Assembly (NCBI RefSeq): GCF_001984175.1
Contig: NZ_MTQP01000068.1
Coordinates: 930,001-994,000 of the forward strand
DNA: 64,000 nucleotides
DNA from: Saccharothrix sp. ALI-22-I
GTDB lineage: Bacteria; Actinomycetota; Actinomycetes; Mycobacteriales; Pseudonocardiaceae
Direction of reading: 5' to 3'
In this document: one piece after another, positions 1 to 9,601 of the stretch
Layout: each line of letters begins with the position of its first letter
How positions within the stretch are numbered: position 1 is the first letter of the stretch
Made by a program: the position numbers and the translations under genes
Notes under the pieces: model-generated
Told to the model about the DNA's origin: nothing
The model's database searches: none
The model's input: the letters and a program-made list of their open reading frames with translations, nothing else

Positions 1-1
1 A

Positions 2-769
2 ACCCCGGTCGTGCACGTCCTCTCCGACGAACTCGACTGGCCGGACCCGCAGTTCGCCGCCACGCACACCTCCACCGACCTGGTCCTCGGCGAGCACGAG
101 GTGGACCACGACTGGCTCACCGCCTGGCAGCACGCGGACAAGGCGGTCGCCGACGTCGTGCACGACCTGCTGGCCAAGGAGCCGTGGCCGACCGGCCTGC
201 ACGTGGCCCGCGACCTCCTCGCCGCGCTCCCCGCGGGCGCGAACCTGTTCCTCGGCTCGTCCAACCCGGTCCGCGACGTCGACCTCGTCGCCGCGCCGCG
301 CCGCGACGTCCACACCTACGCCAACCGGGGCGTGGCGGGCATCGACGGCAGCGTCTCCACCGCCGCCGGCATCGCGCTCACCCAGGGCCCGACCTACGCC
401 CTGATCGGCGACCTGACGTTCCTGCACGACGCGAACGGCCTGCTCATCGGCCCGCACGAGCCCCGCCCGGACCTCACGATCGTCGTCCTCAACGACGACG
501 GCGGCGGCATCTTCGCGTTGCTGGAACAGGGCGCGAAGGAGCACGAGAAGACCTTCGAACGCGTCTTCGGCACCCCGCACGGCGTCGACCTCGAAGCCCT
601 GTGCAAAGCCCACCAGGTGCCGCACACCCGGGCCCGCACGCCGGACGAGTTGGGACGAGCACTCGACCGGCCGAGCGGAATCCGGGTGGTCGAAATCCGC
701 ACCGAGCGCAAGGAATTGCGGGATCTGCACGCCCGGCTGAAGGCCGCCGTGTCAACCGCTTTCCAATAG
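2..769 (+). CDS. menD: 2-succinyl-5-enolpyruvyl-6-hydroxy-3-cyclohexene-1-carboxylate synthase, C-terminal part
   Basis: This is the 3' part of menD, cut by the left window edge, with about 255 residues visible. MenD is a cytosolic ThDP enzyme that joins isochorismate and 2-oxoglutarate to give SEPHCHC in menaquinone synthesis. The visible part holds the ThDP/Mg-binding region: GDLTFLHDAN followed about 20 residues later by VVLNDDGGGIF, the characteristic MenD version of the GDG-NN motif. A Gly-rich segment NRGVAGIDG precedes it. The frame is open to base 2 and ends with TAG. The isochorismate synthase gene that supplies its substrate lies 1.6 kb downstream on the other strand, which supports the assignment. 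Confidence 0.93.
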   Translation, partial: TPVVHVLSDELDWPDPQFAATHTSTDLVLGEHEVDHDWLTAWQHADKAVADVVHDLLAKEPWPTGLHVARDLLAALPAGANLFLGSSNPVRDVDLVAAPRRDVHTYANRGVAGIDGSVSTAAGIALTQGPTYALIGDLTFLHDANGLLIGPHEPRPDLTIVVLNDDGGGIFALLEQGAKEHEKTFERVFGTPHGVDLEALCKAHQVPHTRARTPDELGRALDRPSGIRVVEIRTERKELRDLHARLKAAVSTAFQ

Positions 770-825
770 CCGAAATCCCACCGACGGGGGTACAGCGGGC
801 CGGAGGGCACGACTAGCTTCGCCGC

Positions 826-2322
826 ATGTCCCTGAGAGCGAAGCTGACCCTCGGTACCGCCACCGCGGCGTCCCTGCTGCTGCTCGCCGGCACGGCGACG
901 GCGGCCCAACCAGGAGCACCGGGCATCGGAGACCCGTACTACCCGAATGCCGGCAACGGCGGGTACGACGTTTCCCATTACGACATCAGGCTCAACTACC
1001 AGCCGGCGAACGACAACCTTTCCGGCACGACGACGATCCTGGCCAAAGCCACCCAGGAACTGAGCCAGTTCAACCTCGACTTCCTGTTGAAGGTCAGCTC
1101 GGTCCGGGTCAACAACAAGGTCGCCGAGTTCTCCCAGGCGGACGGCGAACTCGTGGTCGACCCGCGCGGCGCGCTCCGCCAGGGCGCCGACCTGACCATC
1201 GTGGTCACGTACTCCGACGTGCCCTCGACCCACGACGTGGACGGCTACACGTCGTGGAAGCGGACCCCGGACGGCGCGCTGGCGATCGACCAGCCGGACA
1301 TCGCGCCGTGGTGGTTCCCGAGCAACAACCACCCGACCGACAAGGCGAAGTTCGACGTGTCGGTGGCCGTGCCCAGCGGCGTCGAGGTGATCTCCAACGG
1401 CCTGTTCGGCGGCACCACCCAGCAGATCAACGGCTGGACCCGCTGGCGCTACCGCAGCCTGCAGCCGCAGGCCACCTACCTGGCGTTCATCGCGATCGGC
1501 CAGTTCGAGATCCGCCAGTCGACCGCGCCGAACGGCCAGCCGGTGCTCAACGCCTACTCGGAGCGGCTGGGCGCGGACTACGGCGCGTCGGTGGCGAGCA
1601 TCGAGCGCACGCCCGAGGTGACGGAGTTCCTGGAGACCCAGTTCGGCACCTACCCGTTCGAGGCGCAGGGCGGCGTGGCCACGCCGGGCATCGGCTTCGC
1701 GCTGGAGAACCAGACCCGCTCCACCTACGACGCCGGCTTCTTCCGCCGCGGCTCGAACACCTACGTGGTGGCGCACGAGGTCGCGCACCAGTGGTTCGGC
1801 GACTCGGTGTCGGTGCAGGGCTGGAAGGACATCTGGCTGAACGAGGGCTTCGCCAGCTACGCGGAGTGGCTGTGGTCGGAGCACGTCGGTGAAGGCACGG
1901 TCCAGGAGAACTCGGACTTCGTCTACGCGTCGTACCCGGAGGACAGCCCGTTCTGGCAGGTCCTGCCCGGTGACCCGGGCGCGCCGAACCAGTTCCACGG
2001 CGCCGTGTACGACCGGGGTGCGCTGACCGTGCACGCGTTGCGCGGCGCGATCGGCGACGAGGCGTTCTTCCAGCTGCTGAAGCAGTGGCCGAGCGAGAAG
2101 CGCAACGGCAACGCGACGACGGACGAGTTCATCGCGTTCGCCGAGGAGCTGTCCGGGCAGCAACTGGACGAGCTGTTCCAGACGTGGCTGTTCACACCGG
2201 GCAAGCCCGCCGTGGCACCGGGTGCGGCCGGGTTCGCGGCACGTGCGGCCACGGTGACCGAGCCGAAGTCGTTCAAGAAGATCCACGAAACCCGCGAACT
2301 TCTCGCGGGCCACCACCACTGA
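826..2322 (+). CDS. secreted M1-family zinc metallopeptidase
   Basis: The 498-residue product has a Sec signal peptide: basic start MSLRAK, a hydrophobic alanine/leucine core and an AxA-like site near residues 25-28. The zinc site is HEVAH at residues 317-321 with the third ligand Glu340 in NEGFASY, the exact HExxH-x18-E spacing of M1 (gluzincin) aminopeptidases. Upstream, GFALENQT is a diverged form of the GAMEN substrate motif. It lacks the long C-terminal helical domain of PepN, as is usual for short actinobacterial secreted M1 enzymes. It probably cleaves peptides outside the membrane. It stands alone between menD and menF, and a hairpin after its stop closes the unit. The natural substrate is unknown. 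Confidence 0.9.
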   Translation: MSLRAKLTLGTATAASLLLLAGTATAAQPGAPGIGDPYYPNAGNGGYDVSHYDIRLNYQPANDNLSGTTTILAKATQELSQFNLDFLLKVSSVRVNNKVAEFSQADGELVVDPRGALRQGADLTIVVTYSDVPSTHDVDGYTSWKRTPDGALAIDQPDIAPWWFPSNNHPTDKAKFDVSVAVPSGVEVISNGLFGGTTQQINGWTRWRYRSLQPQATYLAFIAIGQFEIRQSTAPNGQPVLNAYSERLGADYGASVASIERTPEVTEFLETQFGTYPFEAQGGVATPGIGFALENQTRSTYDAGFFRRGSNTYVVAHEVAHQWFGDSVSVQGWKDIWLNEGFASYAEWLWSEHVGEGTVQENSDFVYASYPEDSPFWQVLPGDPGAPNQFHGAVYDRGALTVHALRGAIGDEAFFQLLKQWPSEKRNGNATTDEFIAFAEELSGQQLDELFQTWLFTPGKPAVAPGAAGFAARAATVTEPKSFKKIHETRELLAGHHH

Positions 2323-2332
2323 AGTCGAACGT

Positions 2333-2360
2333 GGGGCCGTCCTGAGTCGAGGGCGGCCCC
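2333..2360. terminator. hairpin between convergent genes
   Basis: An 11-bp stem (GGGGCCGTCCT with AGGGCGGCCCC, one T-G wobble) and a 6-base loop lie in the 45-bp gap between the convergent M1 peptidase and menF genes. There is no T-tract, as is common in actinobacteria. It could stop transcription from both sides. Confidence 0.6.
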
Positions 2361-2367
2361 GCGTCCG

Positions 2368-3597
2368 TCACATGCCTTCGAGGGCTTCGCGGAACGGCAG
2401 CATCTTGGCGTGTGCCTCGTGGACCTCGGAGTCGGGATCGGACTCGGCGACCAGGCCGCAGCCGGCGTAGAGGCGGGCTGTGGGGCCGTCCACCTGGGCG
2501 CAGCGCAGGGCGATGCCGAGCTCGCCGTCGCCGTTGCCGTCGATCCAGCCCACCGGGCCCGCGTACCGGCCCCGGTCCATGCCTTCCAGTTCTTCGATCA
2601 CCGTGATGGCGTCCGCACGTGGGGTGCCGCCGACGGCGGCGGTGGGGTGCAGGGCCTCGCCCAGGGCTAGCAACGACGGCGTTTCGCTGAGCGTGCCGAC
2701 CACGTCGCTGGACAGGTGCGAGACGTTCGGCAGCCGGAGGACCGACGGGCCGTCCACCGACATGGTCGAGCAGAACGGCCGCAGGGTCTCCACCAGCGAC
2801 GTCACCGCGTACTCGTGTTCGTCGCGGTTCTTGCCGGACGACAGCAGCGCGGCGGCCAGTTCGTCATCGGACATCCCGTCGTGCGGCCATGTCGTCCCGG
2901 CCAGCACGCGCGAATCGACCACGGATCCGTTGCGCCGCAGCAGCAGTTCGGGGGTCGCGCCGATCAGGCCGTCCACGGCGTACACCCAGCACTCGGGGTA
3001 TCGGCGGGCCAGGCCTTCCAGTACGAAACGGTGGTCGATCTCGATGTCCGCGACGGCCAGCAGGTCGTGTGCCAGCACGACTTTGTCCAGTTCGCCGGCC
3101 TGCATCCGTTCGACCGCCGCGCGCACCGCCGTGCGGTAGCCGGTGACGGACACCTGCCCGTCGGCGTACTTCACCTCGGACGGTTTGCGCACCGGCTCGA
3201 CCCGCCGTCCGGTGACGTTGCCGATCGTGGTCAACCAGCTGTGCCCGTTGTGGCGACCTATGACGACTTCCGGCACCACCAGCACCGAACGTCCCGGCCG
3301 GTCGGAGAACGCCATGCTGACGAACGCCACCGCGCCCGTGCCCGGCACGCCGATCTCGTCGTCCACGTCGAGGCCGTCGGTGAACTCGCGCCACCAGCGG
3401 TCGGCGGCCGCGAAACGGTCCGGTCCGGAGACCTCGAAACGGGCCGCCTCACCCCATCCGACCAGGCCCGTTCCATCCCGGACCCAGCTCAGTGCGCCGG
3501 TCGGGGCCGGCAGCCTGCTCAGCAAATCGTCGCCCGCGACGCGCCTGGTGTGCACGCGCAGCCGTTGTCGGGTCCGCGAGACAGGAGCTGTGGTCAC
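2368..3597 (-). CDS. menF: isochorismate synthase
   Basis: This 409-residue chorismate-binding enzyme of the MenF/EntC/DhbC family isomerises chorismate to isochorismate, the first menaquinone step. The C-terminal half carries the family landmarks: LAHDLLAV, a PTAAVGGTP segment before EELEGMDRGRYAGPVGW, and the final LYAGCGLVAESDP followed by EVHEAHAK. The start is GTG, 63 bp from a divergent small membrane protein gene. Siderophore-type isochorismate synthases look similar, but menD is next door and no siderophore genes are visible, so the menaquinone role is preferred. A salicylate or siderophore role cannot be excluded from sequence alone. Confidence 0.88.
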   Translation of the reverse strand: MTTAPVSRTRQRLRVHTRRVAGDDLLSRLPAPTGALSWVRDGTGLVGWGEAARFEVSGPDRFAAADRWWREFTDGLDVDDEIGVPGTGAVAFVSMAFSDRPGRSVLVVPEVVIGRHNGHSWLTTIGNVTGRRVEPVRKPSEVKYADGQVSVTGYRTAVRAAVERMQAGELDKVVLAHDLLAVADIEIDHRFVLEGLARRYPECWVYAVDGLIGATPELLLRRNGSVVDSRVLAGTTWPHDGMSDDELAAALLSSGKNRDEHEYAVTSLVETLRPFCSTMSVDGPSVLRLPNVSHLSSDVVGTLSETPSLLALGEALHPTAAVGGTPRADAITVIEELEGMDRGRYAGPVGWIDGNGDGELGIALRCAQVDGPTARLYAGCGLVAESDPDSEVHEAHAKMLPFREALEGM

Positions 3598-3646
3598 GGC
3601 GTCGAGGGTATGGACTCGTGGCTGAGATCCGGAGCCCAGGCCGCCC

Positions 3647-3652
3647 TAGACT
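3647..3652 (+). promoter_or_regulatory. -10 element, probably leaderless transcript
   Basis: TAGACT fits the actinobacterial -10 pattern TAnnnT and ends 8 bases before the GTG at 3661, so transcription would begin at or next to the start codon. No Shine-Dalgarno sequence is seen in the short space. No clear -35 element is visible. Confidence 0.4.
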
Positions 3653-3660
3653 CCTCAGTT

Positions 3661-4095
3661 GTGGTGGACGACGCAGTGCGAACGAGTGCCCGTCCGAAGG
3701 CTCGGCTCCTGGTCAGCCGGTCGTTGCTGGTGTTCGGCGCGGTCGTGACGCTGATCGGCGTGATCCTGCTCGCGGCGTGCTGGCGGGACGACCTGATGAT
3801 CGAGAAGCGGCTGGGCAAGGCGACCGCCGAGGTGGTGTCGGTCTCGTTCCAGCGCACCGTGGTGCGCTTCGCGACGCCGGACGGCGCCGTGCACAGCCCG
3901 TCGCAGGGCGTGCTGTACCCGGAGGGGCTGGAGCCGGGTCAGCTGGTGCGCATCGAGTACGACACGGCCGATCCCGAAGTGGCACGGGTCGCCGGCCGCA
4001 CCGCCGTGCTCGCGTTGCTGCCGATCGGCACGTTCCTGCTGGCCGTGTGGGCGGGGCTGTTGCCGCTGGTCTGGTGGCTCCGTCGGCGTTTGTGA
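3661..4095 (+). CDS. DUF3592-like two-helix membrane protein
   Basis: The 144-residue product has two membrane segments (about residues 18-40 and 117-138) around an extracytoplasmic domain with the pattern ATAEVVSV...VVRF...DG...PEGLEPGQLVRIEYDTADP, which resembles DUF3592 proteins. The GTG start fits a leaderless promoter. In M. tuberculosis the gene after menD (Rv0556) also codes for a small membrane protein, so this is likely its counterpart in the conserved menD-mgtA-menG neighbourhood. Its biochemical role is unknown. Confidence 0.75.
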   Translation: MVDDAVRTSARPKARLLVSRSLLVFGAVVTLIGVILLAACWRDDLMIEKRLGKATAEVVSVSFQRTVVRFATPDGAVHSPSQGVLYPEGLEPGQLVRIEYDTADPEVARVAGRTAVLALLPIGTFLLAVWAGLLPLVWWLRRRL

Positions 4096-4136
4096 CAGTT
4101 CTCCTCAAAATTGGCCTTCAGGTGTAACATCGATGC

Positions 4137-5065
<929 letters not shown>

Positions 5066-5069
<4 letters not shown>

Positions 5070-5350
5070 GTTCTTCGTGGCCGTTGTGGGAAGTGTTCGT
5101 GCGCGGCAAGCGCGGGTTGAACCACGTGCACGTCGGGTCGCTGCACGCGCCGGACGCCGAGATGGCGTTGCGGAACGCGCGTGACGTCTACACCCGGCGC
5201 AACGAGGGCGTGTCGATCTGGGTGGTGCCCGCGGCGGCGATCACCGCGTCGTCGCCGGACGAGAAGGACCCGTTCTTCGAGCCCAGCGGGGACAAGGTCT
5301 ACCGGCACCCGACGTTCTACGAGATCCCCGAGGACGTGCCGCACCTATGA
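5066..5350 (+). CDS. paaB: 1,2-phenylacetyl-CoA epoxidase subunit PaaB
   Basis: PaaB is a small (94 residues) structural subunit of the phenylacetyl-CoA epoxidase. The start ATG overlaps the paaA stop in ATGA, so translation is coupled. It shows the family pattern [21 protein letters not shown] near the N-terminus, the [15 protein letters not shown] centre and the [16 protein letters not shown] ending. It bridges PaaAC dimers in the known E. coli complex. Confidence 0.95.
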
Positions 5351-6234
5351 GCTTCGATAATGCGTACGAGTCGCTCATCGACCACGAGGACACGCACTGG
5401 GCGTTCGGGACCGGGTTCTCGGAGGCGTTGGCCGGGGTCGACCGCGAAGTGCCCGACGTCGACCGCGCCGACCTGACCGCGTACTGCCTGATGCTCGGTG
5501 ACGACGCGCTGGTCCTGTCCCACCGGCTGGCCGAGTGGTGTTCCCGCGCGCCGGAGCTGGAGGAGGACGTCGCGCTGGCCAACATCGCGCTGGACCTGCT
5601 CGGACAGGCCCGGCTGCTGCTGACCCGCGCCGGTGAGGTCGAGGGTGACGGGCGGGACGAGGACGCGTTGGCGTACCTGCGGGACGAGCGCGATTTCCGC
5701 AACGTGCACCTGGCGGAGATCGAGTGCGGTCCGTTCGCCGGCGGTGACTTCGCCACGACCATGGCCCGGCTGCTGGTGTTCTCGTCGTGGAAGATCGCGC
5801 AGTACTCGCGGTTGCGCGCGAGTGCCGACCCGGTGCTGGCGGCGGTGGCGGCCAAGGGGTTGAAGGAACTGGCCTACCACCGTGATCACGCGGCCCAGTG
5901 GGTCGTGCGGCTGGGTGACGGGACGGCCGAGTCGCACCGGCGGATGCAGGCCGGGTTGGAGCGGGTGTGGCCGTTCCTGGACGAGCTGCTCACGGCTCAT
6001 GCGGTGGAGCGGCGGTTGGCCGGGGTCGCGGTGGATCCGGGCGAGCTCCGGTCCGAAGTGGACGGTGTGCTGGACGCGGTGCTGTCGGCGGCCGGGCTGA
6101 CCCGGCCGGTGGACGTGCCTGCGGCGCGGGTCAACGGGCTGGCCGGGCGCGACGGCGTGCACACCGAGGCCATGGGCTACCTGCTCGCCGAGATGCAGCA
6201 CCTGCACCGGTCGTTGCCGGGTGCGACGTGGTAA
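5347..6234 (+). CDS. paaC: 1,2-phenylacetyl-CoA epoxidase, structural subunit PaaC
   Basis: PaaC (295 residues) is the ferritin-like, non-catalytic partner of PaaA. It shows the helices LMLGDDALVLSHRLAEW, NIALDLLGQARLLL and KELAYHRDHAAQWVVRLGDGT, and ends with EMQHLHRSLPGATW, all typical of PaaC. The ATG overlaps the paaB stop by four bases. It stabilises PaaA and binds the CoA ester at the PaaA-PaaC interface. Confidence 0.95.
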   Translation: MSFDNAYESLIDHEDTHWAFGTGFSEALAGVDREVPDVDRADLTAYCLMLGDDALVLSHRLAEWCSRAPELEEDVALANIALDLLGQARLLLTRAGEVEGDGRDEDALAYLRDERDFRNVHLAEIECGPFAGGDFATTMARLLVFSSWKIAQYSRLRASADPVLAAVAAKGLKELAYHRDHAAQWVVRLGDGTAESHRRMQAGLERVWPFLDELLTAHAVERRLAGVAVDPGELRSEVDGVLDAVLSAAGLTRPVDVPAARVNGLAGRDGVHTEAMGYLLAEMQHLHRSLPGATW

Positions 6235-6719
6235 CCGCGCTGGAGGTCGCCGCGCGGGTCCGGGACCCGGAGCTGCCGGTGCTGACGTTGGCCGACCTCG
6301 GGGTGCTGCGTGACGTGACCGAGGAGGACGGGCGGGTGTCGGTGACGATCACGCCCACCTACTCGGGGTGTCCGGCGCTGGACGAGATGGGCGCGGACCT
6401 GCGGCGGTCGTTGCTGGCGGCGGGGTTCTCGGCGGTGGACGTGCGGATGTCGCTGTCGCCGGCCTGGACTACGGACTGGATCAGCGAGGACGGGTTGCGC
6501 AAGCTGCGGGAGGCGGGCATCGCGCCGCCGTCCCGGCTGGGTCCGCGTGCTGCCGGTCCGGTGCCGCTGAACCTGGTGCCGCCGTCGCGGCGGGTGCCGT
6601 GCCCGCGGTGCGGGTCGGTTCGGACTTCGGAGCTGTCGCGGTTCGGGTCCACGGCGTGCAAGGCGTTGCGGCGGTGCGCGGACTGCGCCGAGCCGTTCGA
6701 GCACGTGAAGGAGATCTGA
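6228..6719 (+). CDS. paaD: phenylacetyl-CoA epoxidase assembly protein PaaD
   Basis: PaaD (163 residues) belongs to the MIP18/DUF59 group of iron-sulfur assembly factors and is needed for mature phenylacetyl-CoA epoxidase. The N-terminal domain has the usual RDPELPVLTLADLGVLRDV and a TPTYSGCPALDEM segment with a conserved Cys. The C-terminal part is a zinc-ribbon-like segment with CPRCGS and CADC pairs (about residues 125-158). The chosen GTG at 6228 overlaps the end of paaC by 7 bp and gives the family length; the longer upstream frame is only the paaC shadow. Confidence 0.92.
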   Translation: MVTALEVAARVRDPELPVLTLADLGVLRDVTEEDGRVSVTITPTYSGCPALDEMGADLRRSLLAAGFSAVDVRMSLSPAWTTDWISEDGLRKLREAGIAPPSRLGPRAAGPVPLNLVPPSRRVPCPRCGSVRTSELSRFGSTACKALRRCADCAEPFEHVKEI

Positions 6720-7753
6720 TGGCGCGGCCGGTGTTCCACAAGCTGACCGTCGCGTCGGTCGAGCAGCTGTGCTCGGACGCCGTCGCGGTGACGTTCGAGG
6801 TGCCTGCCGAGCTGGCCTCCGTGTTCACCTTCGCCCCTGGGCAGTACCTGACCCTGCGCAACGGCGACGAGCGGCGGTCGTACTCGATCTGCGCGCCGGC
6901 CGGTGGGCCGTTGCGGATCGGGGTGCGGCGGGTGGACGGCGGGTTGTTCTCGACCCTGCTGGTGGGCCGGGTGCAGCGCGGTGACGTGCTGGAAGTCCTG
7001 CCGCCCTTGGGCAACTTCACGCCGTCCGGCGGCTCGCACCACGGCTTGGTGGTCGCCGGGTCCGGGATCACGCCGGCGTTGTCGATCGCCGCGTCGGTGC
7101 TGGCCGGTGGCGCGCGGGTGACGTTGCTGTACGGGAACCGGCGGGCGGACACGGTGATGTTCGCCGAGGAGCTGGCGGACCTGAAGGACCGGTACCCGGC
7201 GCGGTTCCAGCTGGTGCACGTGCTGTCGCGGGAGCCTCGGGACGTCGAGCTGTTCTCCGGGCGGTTGGACGCGGCGAAGCTGCGGGCGCTGTTCGGGGTG
7301 GTGGTGCCGTGGGCCGACGTGGACCAGTGGTGGCTGTGCGGGCCCTACGGGATGGTGAAGGACGCGGAGGACGTGCTGGCGTCCCTGGGCGTTCCCGCGT
7401 CGTCGGTGCACCACGAGTTGTTCTACGTGGACGAGCCGCCGCCTCCGCCGCGCCGTGCGTCTACCGCCGAGGTGGCGGCCGCGTCGGCGACCGTGATCCT
7501 CGACGGGCGGACCACCGTCGTGCCGCTGCCGGCGGACGTGCCGATCCTCGACGCGGCCCAGCGGGTGCGCGCCGACCTGCCGTTCGCGTGCAAGGGCGGT
7601 GTGTGCGGGACGTGCCGGGCGCTGGTGGTGTCGGGTGAGGTGGAGATGCGGCGGAACTACGCGTTGGAGCCGCGTGAGGTGGAGGCCGGGTTCGTGCTGA
7701 CGTGCCAATCGGTGGCGGTGAGCTCGGCGGTTACCGTGGATTATGACGCCTGA
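6719..7753 (+). CDS. paaE: phenylacetyl-CoA epoxidase reductase subunit PaaE
   Basis: PaaE (344 residues) passes electrons from NAD(P)H to the PaaA diiron centre. It has an N-terminal ferredoxin-reductase FAD domain (RRSYSICAPAG), an NAD-binding domain (VVAGSGITPALSI; LCGPYGMV) and a C-terminal plant-type [2Fe-2S] ferredoxin with CKGGVCGTC at residues 291-299 and the last Cys in LTCQS. Its ATG shares one base with the paaD stop (TGATG). It closes the paa operon. Confidence 0.95.
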   Translation: MARPVFHKLTVASVEQLCSDAVAVTFEVPAELASVFTFAPGQYLTLRNGDERRSYSICAPAGGPLRIGVRRVDGGLFSTLLVGRVQRGDVLEVLPPLGNFTPSGGSHHGLVVAGSGITPALSIAASVLAGGARVTLLYGNRRADTVMFAEELADLKDRYPARFQLVHVLSREPRDVELFSGRLDAAKLRALFGVVVPWADVDQWWLCGPYGMVKDAEDVLASLGVPASSVHHELFYVDEPPPPPRRASTAEVAAASATVILDGRTTVVPLPADVPILDAAQRVRADLPFACKGGVCGTCRALVVSGEVEMRRNYALEPREVEAGFVLTCQSVAVSSAVTVDYDA

Positions 7754-7770
7754 TCTGGCACATTGAGCGC

Positions 7771-8385
7771 ATGGGACGGGCGGCGCTCTGGGGACTGCTC
7801 ATCGGCACGACGCTGATGACGACCCTCATCATGTTCGGCTTCGCGACGTCGCCAGAGAACGGGTCCGGCGTCCCCCTCGTGGCGAGCTTCATCGCCTCAG
7901 GGATGTTCGGTGTGGTCATGGGAGGCATCCCCGGCACCCTCATCGGCCTGGTCGTCGGAGCCGTACGCCGCCGCCCCCAGCCGGTGCTACCGCCGCCGCC
8001 ACCACCTCCGCTCGCGCCGCCGCCCCCGATGCACGACCGGTGGGCCGCGATGGTGGGACGGTGCGAGCTGGCCGTGCGCCGGGTGGGTGCTGCGGTGGCG
8101 ACTGTGCCGCCGTCACCGGCTCGGGACTGGTTGGAGCGGATCGCGGGGCAGTTCGGCGGTGAACTGTCGGACGTGCGGCGGATCGCCGACCTGGCGCGTG
8201 CGCTGGGCGCCGACCACGACCACCCGGTGACCCAGAGACTGACGGCCGCCGTCCGCGACTTCACGTCGTTCGAGGACGAGGTGGGCCGCGTAGCCCTCCA
8301 ACTGCTCAACCAGGCCTCACTGGACAAGGTCCGCACGCACCTGGAAGTGCTGGAACAACAGCTGCCGCACCTGGGCAACGGTTAG
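7771..8385 (+). CDS. membrane protein with proline-rich linker, unknown
   Basis: The 204-residue product has two N-terminal membrane helices (about residues 5-25 and 35-60), a stretch of nearly uninterrupted proline (about 70-86), and a cytosolic helical domain of about 115 residues ending in a leucine-rich segment. It starts with ATG 18 bp after paaE and could be co-transcribed with it. I recognise no family. The helix-polyproline-helix design suggests a membrane-tethered interaction domain, but no function can be assigned. Confidence 0.7.
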   Translation: MGRAALWGLLIGTTLMTTLIMFGFATSPENGSGVPLVASFIASGMFGVVMGGIPGTLIGLVVGAVRRRPQPVLPPPPPPPLAPPPPMHDRWAAMVGRCELAVRRVGAAVATVPPSPARDWLERIAGQFGGELSDVRRIADLARALGADHDHPVTQRLTAAVRDFTSFEDEVGRVALQLLNQASLDKVRTHLEVLEQQLPHLGNG

Positions 8386-8407
8386 CCCAAATGCACTAGA
8401 CCGTTAG

Positions 8408-8659
8408 TCCTTTGAGATCGTCCTGTCATGTGGCACGCCTTCACTGCTGGAGAGTTGCGCGCACCAGGATGCCCACGACCGGCACGCATTGGCCTTGGTG
8501 AAGCGGAAGATCTTCGAGCTGACCTACGAGCACTTCCGCGCGCACGAGGGCCCGATGCTGTGGGCCGGTGACGCTATCGCGTGGAGCTACGGCGCGGGCG
8601 GGGAGTGGCGGCGCCGGGTCGCGGGCCGGCTGGAGAAGGTGCACCGGCTGGAAGTCCCC
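8408..8659 (+). pseudogene. coding relic without a normal start
   Basis: From 8408 to the TAG at 8657-8659 one frame is open and, from about 8462 on, has the strong third-position GC of a real gene. It reads HQDAHDRHALALVKRKIFEL..., then ...EGPMLWAGDAIAWSYGAGG... and ends KVHRLEVP. There is no ATG with a ribosome site; the only possible starts are TTG or GTG codons near 8490-8505, which would give a protein of about 55 residues. The upstream part of the frame is not gene-like. I read it as the 3' remnant of a lost gene. A short functional gene starting at the GTG is the alternative. I do not recognise the family. Confidence 0.45.
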
Positions 8660-8671
8660 TAGACAGCGCGA

Positions 8672-8733
8672 AACCCGGCAACCCACCGTCCGGGAGGTGA
8701 ACCGGGTTCACTTCCGGGCCCTATTGGGCCCGG
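8672..8733. repeat. cluster of nested palindromes after the relic
   Basis: Three inverted repeats overlap here: AACCCGG (8672) with CCGGGTT (8702), the 15-base palindrome GTGAACCGGGTTCAC (8697-8711), and an 8-bp stem CCGGGCCC-TATT-GGGCCCGG (8714-8733). The last could terminate transcription between the + strand relic and the - strand gene at 8777. The rest of the gap (8734-8776) shows nothing recognisable. Confidence 0.55.
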
Positions 8734-8776
8734 CGATGGCTGCTCTATTCGGTCCGCGCTGGCTGCGGCAAACGGA

Positions 8777-9601
8777 TTAGCGGGACGTGGAGGACTGCCA
8801 CCAGGCGAGGACTTCCTCGGCCACCTCCGGCATGGCGACGAGCAGGCCGTCCAGCGGTAGTGGGTCGTCTTCGCCTCTGCGGTCCAGTACGGCGGCACCG
8901 GATTCGACGGCCAGGGCGACGGCACCGGCTACGTCCCACTCGTGGTAGCTGTGCAGGACGGCGGCTGCGGCGTGGCCCAGGGCTACTTGGGCGACGGCGA
9001 GGGCCTTGGAACCCAGGACGCGAACGCCGGTACCGGCCACCGCGGCGCGGGAGATGAACTCGCCCATGCCGGGCCACGGGCCGGTCCGCGTCATCTCCGT
9101 GCACACGATCGAACTCACCGCCTGGTCGCCCAGCTTCACCGGCGTGCCGTTCGCCCGCATGCCACGTCCCCGCGCCGCCGCGTAGATCTGGGCTCGGTAC
9201 GGGTCCGCGACCACGCCGACGACCGGCCCCCACCGGTCGACCAGCGCGAGGCTGTACGCGCACCACGGCACGCCGGCCACGTAGTTCGCCGTCCCGTCGA
9301 CCGGGTCCACGACCCAGCGGAACTCGGCGTCGCTCGCGGTGTCCTCGTCGACGTTCTCGCAGAACACCGGGATGTCCGGGAACTCTGCCGTCAGCACCCG
9401 CCGGGTGTGCCGCTCCAACGTCCGATCCGTGTCCGTCACCCAGTCGAACGGTGACGCCTCGTCGTCGGATCGCGCACCACGTCCCGCCGTCGCCATGATC
9501 ACGTCGGACGCGTCGTTGGCGAGTCGACCCGCTATCTCCAGCGCGATCGACACCAGGCCGGGATCGACGGGCTGCGCGGGACGGGACGACAAGACGGTCA
9601 T
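8777..9601 (-). CDS. inositol-monophosphatase-family phosphatase
   Basis: This 274-residue enzyme has both signatures of the Mg-dependent IMPase superfamily: VVDPVDGTANYV with Asp99, Asp102 and Thr104, and EWDVAGAVALAVESGA with Trp222-Asp223. An acidic residue in VFCENVDE (about 81-87) replaces the usual GEE metal ligand region. Members remove phosphate from myo-inositol-1-phosphate, histidinol phosphate, fructose-1,6-bisphosphate or 3'-phosphoadenosine phosphate. The substrate cannot be told from sequence. The gene lies divergent from two glycosyltransferases; an inositol phosphatase role in phosphatidylinositol or mycothiol supply would fit that context, but this is inference. Confidence 0.85.
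   Translation of the reverse strand: MTVLSSRPAQPVDPGLVSIALEIAGRLANDASDVIMATAGRGARSDDEASPFDWVTDTDRTLERHTRRVLTAEFPDIPVFCENVDEDTASDAEFRWVVDPVDGTANYVAGVPWCAYSLALVDRWGPVVGVVADPYRAQIYAAARGRGMRANGTPVKLGDQAVSSIVCTEMTRTGPWPGMGEFISRAAVAGTGVRVLGSKALAVAQVALGHAAAAVLHSYHEWDVAGAVALAVESGAAVLDRRGEDDPLPLDGLLVAMPEVAEEVLAWWQSSTSR

Noticed and set aside
394-2319. 641-codon minus-strand frame opposite the menD end and the M1 peptidase
   Set aside because: Arg/Val/His-rich composition, no motif, lies fully antisense to two well-supported genes; typical shadow in high-GC DNA.
2368-3597. Siderophore-type isochorismate synthase (entC/dhbC)
   Set aside because: Cannot be excluded by sequence, but menD is adjacent and no siderophore genes are present, so menF is preferred.
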